From the NCBI RefSeq assembly GCF_032108445.1, contig NZ_CP134876.1:5270001-5334000 (forward strand): a stretch of DNA of 64,000 nucleotides. The letters are read 5' to 3'. Position 1 is the first letter of the stretch; each line of letters starts with the position of its first letter. The translations under genes and the position numbers were made by a program. This document shows, piece by piece, positions 56,542 to 64,000 of the stretch. The notes beneath the pieces are model-generated. The model was not told where the DNA came from, did no database searches, and saw nothing but the letters and a program-made list of their open reading frames with translations. The stretch comes from Micromonospora halotolerans (GTDB taxonomy: Bacteria > Actinomycetota > Actinomycetes > Mycobacteriales > Micromonosporaceae).

Positions 56542-59500
56542 GTGGCTGTAGGCGCGCACCCGACCCGGTCCGACCGCCCCATCGACTTCTTCATCAGCTA
56601 CTCGCCGGCCGACGAGCGCTGGGCGACCTGGCTGGCGTGGGAGTTCGAGGCGGCCGGCTACCGCACCCTGCTCCAGGCGTGGGACTTCGTGGCCGGCACC
56701 AACTTCATCGACTTCATGGACCGGGGGGTCCGCGAGGCCGAGGTGGTCGTGGCGGTGCTGTCCGAACGCTACCTGCACTCCACCTACGGCAAGCTCGAAT
56801 GGCAGGCCGCGCTGCGCGCCGACCCCGACGGCACCGGCAACAAGCTGGTCACCGTGCGGGTCGAGGACTGCCCGATCGACGGCCTGCTCGCCACCATCAC
56901 CTACGTCGACCTGGTTGGCGTGAATGATCCGGCGCAGGCGCGGGGCCGGGTGCTCGACCGGATCCGGGAGGCGCTCGACGGCCGGGCCAAGCCGATGCGG
57001 CAGCCGGCCTTCCCGCACCATCCCGCCGACCCGGCCGGGGTGCTCGCCGCGCCCGCCACCGGCGCGCCCGCGCCGCGCCGCGCCCGGCGTACCCCGATCA
57101 ACCCGCCGCCGTTCCCGCCGGCCGCCGCGGCCGTGCCGACGGCGCGCGGCGCCGTGACCGTGCTCCAGGTCGCCGGGCCGCGCTTCGGCCGCGGGGTGAT
57201 CGAGCCGGGCGCGCCGGTCACGCCGGGCGAGCTGCAGGAACACCTGATGGGCGACCTCACGCTGCTGCTGAACGACGGGGTGCCGCGGCCGGACCTGCTG
57301 GTGGTGGCCGGCAACCTGACCGAGTCGGGCAGCCCCCGGGAGTTCTCCGACGCGCTGAGCTTCCTCACCGGGCTGCGGGTGCTGCTCGGCCTGGAGCCGC
57401 ACCGCCTGGTGGTGGTGCCCGGCCCGCGTGACGTCACCATGGCCGCCAGCCGCGCCTACTTCGCCACCTGCGAGGCCGACGACGTCGACCCGCAGCCGCC
57501 GTACTGGCCGAAGTGGCGGCACTACGCGCGCCTCTTCGACGAGCTCTACCAGGGCCTCGACGACCGCATCTTCGACAGCGAGCAGCCGTGGACGCTCTTC
57601 CCGGTGCCGGACCTGCGGGTCGTGGTGGCCGGGCTGAACTCCACCGTGGCCATCACCCACCGCGAGGAGGACCGGTACGGCTTCCTCGGCGAGGCCCAGT
57701 CCACCTGGTTCGCCCAGCGGCTGCGCCACTACCAGCAGTCCGGGTGGCTCCGGCTCGGCGCCATGGCGCACGCCCCCGGCCCGCGCACCCCGTACGCCGA
57801 CGAGATGGCCGTGCCCGACGGGGTGTCGCTGCGCGACCGCGGCTCGTTCAACCGGCTGGTCGGCCCGATGCTCAACCTGCTGCTCGCCGACGCCACGCCC
57901 GGCCCCCGGGTCGACCCGGTGGTGCCGCTGGCCACCGCCTCCCGGGACGGCCGGGCCCAGGTGCTGCGACTCGCCGCCGACGGGATGACCCGCTGGGTGC
58001 TCGGCCGCGACGACCGGCACGACGTGGGCGAGCCGACCCGGCTGAGCTGGCCGCGCGCCGACGCGACGTTCGGCGCGGCGGGCCCCGCCCAGGTGCCCGA
58101 CCCGCGGCTGCCCACCGTGGTGGAGGGGCCCACCCAGGGCTCCGCCGAGGACCCGCCGGCGGTCCCGGCCGTGCCCGCGCCCGCCCCGCTGGAGCGCCTG
58201 CTCGACCGGCTCGCCGAGGTCTGCGAGGCCCGCCACGACCGGGTGGTGGTCCGCCGCGTCCAGGCCGACCCGCCGCACCTCTACGTCACCTACCGGGCCG
58301 ACGGGGTGGTCCGGCAGCAGCGGGTCGGGGCGCACGTGGGCACGCCGTCCGCGGCCGACGTCGACGGCTTCGCCCGGCGGGTGCACGCCACCGACCCGGA
58401 CATCCCGTCCGAGCTGGTCTACGACGGCGACCGGGTGCCGCGCGGGCTGGCCGAGGCGGCGCAGCGGCGCGGGGTGCGGCTGCTCCACCTGACCGAGTTC
58501 CAGGGCCTGCTCGACCTGCGCGACTACGTCGCCGCGCAGACCGCCCGACTGCAGGCCGACCGGCTCTACCCACCCGGCCAGTACGTCCCGCAGCGCTACC
58601 GGCACCTGGTCGGCGCCGACCAGCGGGTCCGCGAGGACGTGGTGGACGAGCTGCTGGAGCTGATCTCCGCGCCGGACGGCCGGTTCGTGCTCGTGCTCGG
58701 CGACTTCGGCCGGGGCAAGACCTTCGCGCTGCGCGAGGTGGCCCGCCGGCTGCCCACGGCCGCCCCCGACCTCATCCCGATCCTGGTGGAGCTGCGCGCG
58801 CTGGACAAGGCGCACTCGGTCGACGGGCTCGTGGCCGCGCACCTGGCCAACCACGGCGAGCAGGTGATCGACCTCAAGGCGTTCCGCTACATGCTCCGGC
58901 AGGGCCGGATCGTGCTGCTCTTCGACGGCTTCGACGAGCTGGTCGCCCGGGTGACCTACGACCGGGCCGCCGACCACCTGGAGACGCTGCTCCAGGCGGC
59001 CGAGGGCCACGCGAAGATCGTGGTGAGCAGCCGGACCCAGCACTTCAAGACCAACTCGCAGGTGCTGACCGCCCTGGGCGAGCGGGTGGGCCTGCTGCCG
59101 CACCGCCGGGTGCTGGCCATCGAGGACTTCACCCCCGGCCAGATCGAGACGTTCCTGCGGCACCGCTACGGCGGCGACGAGCGGGCCGCCCGCGAGCGGC
59201 TGGACCTGCTGGCCGGCGTGAAGGACCTGCTCGGCCTCTCCCGCAACCCGCGGATGCTCGGCTTCATCGCCAACCTCGACGAGGGGCGGCTGGCCGCCGT
59301 GGCCGGTGCGGGCGGCACGTTCAGCGCGGCGGCGCTCTACCGGGAGATCCTGGAGTCCTGGCTGGACTTCGAGGAGCGCCGCACCCAGGGCATCCCGGGC
59401 GCGCCGGTGAGCCTGCGCCGGCCCGAGCTGTGGCACGCGGTGAGCCGGCTGGCTTTCCAGCTCTGGGAGAGCGGCGAGTCCTACCTGCGGCTGGCCGAGC

Positions 59501-62337
59501 TGGCCGAGGCCGCCGGCCAGCTCGCCGGGCTGGCCGACTCCCGGCTGTCCGGGCCGCAGGCGATCCACGCGGTGGGCGCCGGCAGCCTGCTGGTCCGCAC
59601 CGACGACGGGCTGTTCGGGTTCATCCACACCTCGGTGATGGAGTGGCTGGTCGCCGAGGGGGTGGCCGAGCAGCTCAACCGGGGGGAGGAGCCGGCCGCG
59701 CTGGCGGTGCGTCCGCTGTCCGCGCTGACCGTCGAGTTCCTCGGCGACCTCGCCGACCCGGCCCGCTGCACGGCCTGGACCGCCCGGGTGCTCGGTGACG
59801 AGGCGGCCGGGGAGACCGTCCGGGCCAACGCGCTGCGGCTCAGCGCCCGGCTGCGGCTGCCCGACCGGGCCGACCTGCGCGGCGCGGTGCTGCGCGGCGA
59901 GGACCTGTCCCACCGGGAACTCGCCGGGGCGGACCTGACCGGCGCCGACCTGACCGACACCCGGCTGGTCGCCACCAACCTCACCGAAGCGCGGCTGGAG
60001 CACGCCCGGCTGCGCGGCGCCCGCCTGGACCAGGCCCGCCTCGCCGGGGCGGACCTGCGCGACGCGGAGCTGGCCGGCGCCCGGCTGTTCCGCGCCGACC
60101 TGCGCGGCGCCCGGATCACCGGCAGCAGGTGGCACCGGACGGCGCTGATCGACGTGAGCGCCGACGCGGCGCTGCTGCGCGCGCCGGAGCTGCGCGGCGC
60201 CGTGGTTGCCCCGGGTCGTCCGGTCGCGCCGGGCCTGGCCCCGCCCGCCGTGGGCGTCGCGTACGGCTTCGAGGTGGGCCGGCTGCCCGTGCCCGTGGCG
60301 TACAGCCCGGACGGGTCGGTGCTCGCGGTGGGCAGCGACGACGGCGGTGTGCTCATCTGCGACACCGCCGCCGGGCTGCCGGTGCGGACCCTCCAGGGCC
60401 ACCGGGGCCGGGTCTACGCGGTCCGCTTCGACGCCGCCTCGCACCAGCTGGTGACCGGAGCGGCCGACCTCACGGTGCGGCTCTGGGACGCCGACCACGG
60501 CGACGTGCGGCACGTCATCGAGGACGTCTTCGACGGCTGGGTGTGGCCGATGCTCACCGACGGCGCGCGCGGCCGGCTGGTGGTCGGCGACGCGGCCGGC
60601 GTGGTCCGCCTCTACGACACCCGGACGGCCCGGCTGCGGCAGGAGTGGCCCGGCCACGCCGCGCCGATCTGGGGCACCTCGTTCAGCCCGGACGGCCGGC
60701 GGGTCGTGGTGGTCGACAGCGCCGGCGTGGTGCGGGGCTGGGACATCCCCTCCGGCCGGCTCGCCTTCGAGGTGCGCGAGCCGGAGGTGGTCTACCGGGT
60801 GGTGCACAGCCCCGACGGCCGGCTGCTGGCCGCGGTCGGCCAGCACGGGCGGGTGTGGATCCGCCGGGCCACCGACGGGGAGCTGCTGCGCCAGCCGCGC
60901 GGCCACGAGGCCGACGTGTACGCCCTCGACATCCACCCCGACGGCACCCTGATGGCGACCGGCGACACCCACGGCGCGCTGCGGCTCTGGGAGCTGGAGA
61001 CCGGCCGCCCGGTCCGGGTGCTCGGCCGGCAGCGCGGCGCGATCTACAGCGTCCGGTTCAACGCCGACGGAAGCGTCCTGGCCACCGCCGCCAGCGACGG
61101 GGCGATCCAGCTCTGGGACAGCGCCGACGGCCAGCTCCGGCACGAGCTGACCCGGCACCGCGGCTCGGTCTGGCCGGTGGTCTGGCGGCCCGACCAGGCC
61201 CAGGTGGCGACCAGCAGCAACGACGGCACCACCCGGCTGTGGGACGTGCGCTCCGGGCAGCTCCAGCACACCCTGCGGGGGCACGGCCGGCGGGTCACCG
61301 CGCTGTCCTTCCGGGACGACGGCGAGGTCCTGGCCGCCTGCGGCAACGACGGCGTGGTCCGGCTCTGGGAGCCGCGCACCGGCCGGCTGGTCCGGCAGCT
61401 CGCCAGCCCGGCCGACCGGCTGCTCTCCGTCGTCTTCTGCCCGGGCGAGTCGCTGGTCGCCGCGCCGAGCGGCGACGGCGGCGTGCACCTGTGGAACACC
61501 GAGACGGGCCTCGACGAGCGGGAACTCAACGTGGACACCGACCACGTGTGGGCGACCGCGTTCAGCCCCGACGGCGACGCCCTCGCCACCGCCAACGACG
61601 ACGACACCGTGCGGCTGTGGTACCGGCGTACCGGCCGGCACTTCGCCACCCTCACGCCGCACCGGGGCCGGGTGCGCGCCATGGCGTTCAGCCCGGACGG
61701 CGAGACCATCGCCACCGGCTGCGACGACCAGCTCGTCCGGCTCTGGGACGCGGCCACCGCGACCTGCCGGCTCACCCTCGAACACCACACCGACCGGGTC
61801 TACGCGGTGTCCTTCAACACCGACGGGACGCTGCTCGCCAGCGCCAGCAACGACGGCGTCGCCGTGGTCTGGGACGCGCTCACCGGTGAGCGGCGCACGG
61901 TGCTCACCGAGCACACCGGCCGGCTCTGGTCCTGCGCGTTCAGCCCCAGCGGCAACCTGCTCGCCACCGCCGGCGACGACCTCGTCATCCGGCTCTGGGA
62001 TCCGGGCACCAGCCGGCTGCACGGCACTCTGGCGGCACACACCCGGCGGGTCTGGTCGGTGGCGTTCAGCCCGGACAGCAGCCTGCTGGCCAGCGCCGGC
62101 GACGACGGGACCGTGCGGCTGTGGGACGTCGCCGACCCGGAGCACGCCCAGCTGCGGGCCACCCTGATCGGGCTGCCCGACGGCTGGGCGGCGGTGAGCC
62201 CGGACGGCCGCTACAAGCTGGACGGCGACCCGGGCGGCCAGTTCTGGCACGTCATCGGCACCTGCCGGTTCGAGGTGGGCGAGCTGGACCCGTACCTGAC
62301 GCAGGTGCGGCGGCTGTCGGTCGACGCGCCGTTCTGA
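56542..62337 (+). CDS. TIR - inactive metallophosphoesterase - NACHT NTPase - pentapeptide - WD40 protein
   Basis: This 1931-residue protein, in order, has: a TIR domain (about 14-150; IDFFISYSPADERWATWLAWE, SERYLHSTYGKLEW with the usual Glu); a metallophosphoesterase fold (about 205-480) lacking its metal ligands; an alpha/beta linker domain (about 550-690); a NACHT ATPase with Walker A GDFGRGKT at about 720 and Walker B LLFDGFDEL at about 793; pentapeptide repeats (about 1106-1196); and about 15 WD40 repeats (about 1250-1905), each ending VRLWD-like. STAND proteins of this type are known or suspected antiviral sensors. A CATAAT box 6 nt before the GTG suggests a leaderless transcript. Confidence 0.85.
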   Translation: MAVGAHPTRSDRPIDFFISYSPADERWATWLAWEFEAAGYRTLLQAWDFVAGTNFIDFMDRGVREAEVVVAVLSERYLHSTYGKLEWQAALRADPDGTGNKLVTVRVEDCPIDGLLATITYVDLVGVNDPAQARGRVLDRIREALDGRAKPMRQPAFPHHPADPAGVLAAPATGAPAPRRARRTPINPPPFPPAAAAVPTARGAVTVLQVAGPRFGRGVIEPGAPVTPGELQEHLMGDLTLLLNDGVPRPDLLVVAGNLTESGSPREFSDALSFLTGLRVLLGLEPHRLVVVPGPRDVTMAASRAYFATCEADDVDPQPPYWPKWRHYARLFDELYQGLDDRIFDSEQPWTLFPVPDLRVVVAGLNSTVAITHREEDRYGFLGEAQSTWFAQRLRHYQQSGWLRLGAMAHAPGPRTPYADEMAVPDGVSLRDRGSFNRLVGPMLNLLLADATPGPRVDPVVPLATASRDGRAQVLRLAADGMTRWVLGRDDRHDVGEPTRLSWPRADATFGAAGPAQVPDPRLPTVVEGPTQGSAEDPPAVPAVPAPAPLERLLDRLAEVCEARHDRVVVRRVQADPPHLYVTYRADGVVRQQRVGAHVGTPSAADVDGFARRVHATDPDIPSELVYDGDRVPRGLAEAAQRRGVRLLHLTEFQGLLDLRDYVAAQTARLQADRLYPPGQYVPQRYRHLVGADQRVREDVVDELLELISAPDGRFVLVLGDFGRGKTFALREVARRLPTAAPDLIPILVELRALDKAHSVDGLVAAHLANHGEQVIDLKAFRYMLRQGRIVLLFDGFDELVARVTYDRAADHLETLLQAAEGHAKIVVSSRTQHFKTNSQVLTALGERVGLLPHRRVLAIEDFTPGQIETFLRHRYGGDERAARERLDLLAGVKDLLGLSRNPRMLGFIANLDEGRLAAVAGAGGTFSAAALYREILESWLDFEERRTQGIPGAPVSLRRPELWHAVSRLAFQLWESGESYLRLAELAEAAGQLAGLADSRLSGPQAIHAVGAGSLLVRTDDGLFGFIHTSVMEWLVAEGVAEQLNRGEEPAALAVRPLSALTVEFLGDLADPARCTAWTARVLGDEAAGETVRANALRLSARLRLPDRADLRGAVLRGEDLSHRELAGADLTGADLTDTRLVATNLTEARLEHARLRGARLDQARLAGADLRDAELAGARLFRADLRGARITGSRWHRTALIDVSADAALLRAPELRGAVVAPGRPVAPGLAPPAVGVAYGFEVGRLPVPVAYSPDGSVLAVGSDDGGVLICDTAAGLPVRTLQGHRGRVYAVRFDAASHQLVTGAADLTVRLWDADHGDVRHVIEDVFDGWVWPMLTDGARGRLVVGDAAGVVRLYDTRTARLRQEWPGHAAPIWGTSFSPDGRRVVVVDSAGVVRGWDIPSGRLAFEVREPEVVYRVVHSPDGRLLAAVGQHGRVWIRRATDGELLRQPRGHEADVYALDIHPDGTLMATGDTHGALRLWELETGRPVRVLGRQRGAIYSVRFNADGSVLATAASDGAIQLWDSADGQLRHELTRHRGSVWPVVWRPDQAQVATSSNDGTTRLWDVRSGQLQHTLRGHGRRVTALSFRDDGEVLAACGNDGVVRLWEPRTGRLVRQLASPADRLLSVVFCPGESLVAAPSGDGGVHLWNTETGLDERELNVDTDHVWATAFSPDGDALATANDDDTVRLWYRRTGRHFATLTPHRGRVRAMAFSPDGETIATGCDDQLVRLWDAATATCRLTLEHHTDRVYAVSFNTDGTLLASASNDGVAVVWDALTGERRTVLTEHTGRLWSCAFSPSGNLLATAGDDLVIRLWDPGTSRLHGTLAAHTRRVWSVAFSPDSSLLASAGDDGTVRLWDVADPEHAQLRATLIGLPDGWAAVSPDGRYKLDGDPGGQFWHVIGTCRFEVGELDPYLTQVRRLSVDAPF

Positions 62338-62585
62338 CCCCGGCCGGCGGCCGGCGCCCGCGTGCGGGGACCATCACCAGCGTCGGTGCCGGCCGTTTCG
62401 TTACACGCCCCGAGGGGTTCTGGCTGACTGCTCAGTCCGGTCACGACGGTCGGCGAAACGGTGTGAGCCGATCATCCTGACGCTCTGTCACGATCTCGAC
62501 ACAGAAGTTGTGGGTCTCCTCCGCGATCGATGTGCTGGCGCGGGACCAGCGCCGTCGGTGACGGCCATCGAGGAAGAGGTGGCTC

Positions 62586-64000
62586 ATGGTGGCTCTACGA
62601 CGGCTGCTCGCCAGCCTGACGGCGGCGGTGGTGACCGCCGCGCTCGCCCTGGTGTGGACGGCGGCGCCGGCCCAGGCGGACGAGGCCTGGGAAACCGCGC
62701 TCAAGGCCCTGATGTCCCGCACGGCCACCTGGGCCGAGGGCGGGCTGTCCCGGGTCGGCCTGCTCGGCCAGCCGCTGCCGCTGCTCGGCGTCAGCCCGGG
62801 CTCGCTCGTGGACACCGACAAGCTCACCCGCAAGGCGTCCGACGCCCTGGCCGGCGGCCTCACCAAGGACGATGTGGACCTCGGCGGGGGCACCCGGTTG
62901 ACCAGCACGGTCACCACCAGCGGCGGTGACCACCTGCTCGACGTGCTGGTGACCACCAAGCGGCAGGCCACCGCGAAGGACCTGGCGGTCGGCGGGGTGA
63001 CCGTCGCCAAGGCGGTCGACGTCACCGGCTGGGCCACCCTGCACCTGCGCGCCCGGCACACCGCCGCGGGGGAGACCTACCTGGTCCGCGACGGGGACAC
63101 CCCGCGCCTCGACGTCGACGCCGCGGCGACCCTCCGCACCGACCTGGACCAGGCCACCGCCTCGGTCGGCATCCTCGGCGTCACGCTCACCGCCGGAAGC
63201 ACCCTCACGGCCCGTACCCATGTCAAGGTCACCGTGACCGACCCCAACGGCGACGGCCGGCTCGCCTTCGACACCGGTGCCGGGGCCGGGACCGGTGAGC
63301 TGGGCGCGGCCGGCTCCCTCGGCGGGCTCGTCCAGGTCGCCCTGGACAACTCCGGTGGTGGCCGGATCTCCGACACCGAGAGTGAGCCGGGCCCCGGCTC
63401 CGTGCACGGCCAGGTGAACCTCGGCGCGGCCACCGCCGGCGCCCCGTTCGACCTGCCCGCCGTCGCCGCCACCGTGAAGGTCGACTGGAACGACATCAGC
63501 GTGGGCAGCCCGACCGTCACCACCACCGGCCTCGACGAGACCATCGCCAAGTTCCGGAACATGAGCCCGCTGGACCTGGCCTCCGGTCTGGCCCAGCTTG
63601 CCACCCTGCTCGGCGGGGTGCAGCAGAGCGGGCCGGCCGGCAACCTGAGCCTGCCCTTCCTGCGGGGCACCTTCGCCGACGCTGTGAAGGTCAACGAGAA
63701 GCTCACCGGCTTCCTCAAGAAGTACGTGCACCCGAAGCCGGACGACCCGGAGTTCGACCCGGCCACCGACGACCCGGCCAAGGCGGGCCAGCCGAGGTTC
63801 AGCTCGATCCAGCAGCTCGTCGCGCTGCTCGCCGCCGAAGGGCTGCCGGTCGACAACCTCTCCTTCGCCGGCGAGAAGCTGGTGTTCCGGGTGAAGCTGG
63901 AGCGGGAGTCCACCGTGGCGGTGCCGCTGGACCCGGGCGCCGCCTCCGTCTCCGGCCGCGGCGCCACCTTCACGGCCAAGGGCTTCAGCGTCGGCCAGAA
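62586..64000 (+). CDS. Exported hypothetical protein, N-terminal part
   Basis: The reading frame is open to the end of the window (471 codons seen). A signal peptide is clear (residues 1-31, LALVWTAAPAQADEA). The rest is beta-rich and repetitive in feel, with DLDQATASVGILGVTLTAGS, VTVTDPNGDGRLAFDTGAG (a D-P-N-G-D-G-x calcium-loop-like motif), and DLPAVAATVKVDWNDISVG. No family is recognised; similar long exported proteins with DPNGDG loops occur as adhesins or wall proteins. The 62338-62585 gap before it contains no gene. GAGG lies upstream of the ATG. Confidence 0.65.
   Translation, partial: MVALRRLLASLTAAVVTAALALVWTAAPAQADEAWETALKALMSRTATWAEGGLSRVGLLGQPLPLLGVSPGSLVDTDKLTRKASDALAGGLTKDDVDLGGGTRLTSTVTTSGGDHLLDVLVTTKRQATAKDLAVGGVTVAKAVDVTGWATLHLRARHTAAGETYLVRDGDTPRLDVDAAATLRTDLDQATASVGILGVTLTAGSTLTARTHVKVTVTDPNGDGRLAFDTGAGAGTGELGAAGSLGGLVQVALDNSGGGRISDTESEPGPGSVHGQVNLGAATAGAPFDLPAVAATVKVDWNDISVGSPTVTTTGLDETIAKFRNMSPLDLASGLAQLATLLGGVQQSGPAGNLSLPFLRGTFADAVKVNEKLTGFLKKYVHPKPDDPEFDPATDDPAKAGQPRFSSIQQLVALLAAEGLPVDNLSFAGEKLVFRVKLERESTVAVPLDPGAASVSGRGATFTAKGFSVGQ

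Noticed and set aside
60286..62140. Possible DNA tandem repeat or CRISPR-like array
   Set aside because: The roughly 125-nt periodicity is the protein-level WD40 repeat; nucleotide copies differ greatly and no spacer pattern exists. No CRISPR array was found anywhere in the window.
55207..62250. A continuous minus-strand frame suggesting a 2347-residue protein fused to the permease
   Set aside because: Only the last 408 codons (55207-56433) look like a protein with membrane helices; the rest is the antisense shadow of the TIR/NACHT/WD40 gene.

Overview
The window is about 70% GC with strong GGAGG-type ribosome binding sites. It carries mycothiol-linked enzymes, an ECF41-type sigma factor, an AfsQ-like two-component system, a CopC-CopD fusion and many short 3'/5' gene overlaps. 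Together these point to a filamentous actinomycete, most likely Micromonosporaceae (Micromonospora-like). That assignment is inference from gene style and content; no rRNA is present. No insertion sequence, integrase, phage module or CRISPR array was seen.

Layout. 0-2 kb: end of a GDT1-family transporter, a small acidic protein and NhaA. 2.2-8.2 kb: exopolysaccharide/surface block with a Wzz/BY-kinase, a convergent low-molecular-weight tyrosine phosphatase, a GT4 glycosyltransferase, a DUF4012 protein and an LPVTG-anchored protein. 8.3-13 kb: a small phosphatase, a D,D-carboxypeptidase, a rare PAP2-kinase-flippase fusion and the wreck of a glycolipid glycosyltransferase. 13-28.3 kb: a histidine kinase/response regulator pair divergent from a 1710-residue beta-helix surface protein, three multicopper-oxidase-like exported proteins with progressively fewer copper ligands, and CopC-CopD; this reads as a copper-linked cell-surface locus. 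28.4-34.3 kb: a second D,D-carboxypeptidase, a LacI regulator divergent from a VanX-like dipeptidase, a zinc metallopeptidase, a DinB protein and an esterase.

34.4-41 kb: a TetM/OtrA-like ribosomal protection GTPase with an overlapping leader ORF. It is followed by the most unusual segment: promoter, Trp-rich leader peptide, terminator, two atypical tRNA genes, rtcB RNA ligase, terminator and a third tRNA gene. Then comes a small membrane-protein/XRE/DUF2975 cassette ending at a broken 5' tRNA half that copies the third tRNA. 40.2-46.5 kb: a GerMN/Gmad2 lipoprotein, an AfsQ2/AfsQ1-like pair, an AMIN-like exported protein with an AfsQ1-type box upstream, an HD hydrolase, a beta-propeller protein and a methyltransferase. 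46.6-49.2 kb: a tight three-gene operon (two-TM protein, cupin-like protein, IMPase/CysQ-like phosphatase) resembling an uncharacterised signalling or conflict module. 49.3-56.4 kb: M23 peptidase, a deleted mycothiol-enzyme pseudogene, hydrolase, the ECF41 sigma factor with its divergent NAD-binding partner and matching back-to-back promoters, GNAT, PhzF and an ArsB/SLC13-type permease.

56.5-62.3 kb: a 1931-residue TIR - dead phosphoesterase - NACHT - pentapeptide - WD40 protein, a probable STAND-type immune sensor. The window ends inside an exported hypothetical protein. The three segments most worth following up are the tRNA/rtcB repair cassette, the 46.6-49.2 kb operon and the TIR/NACHT/WD40 protein.
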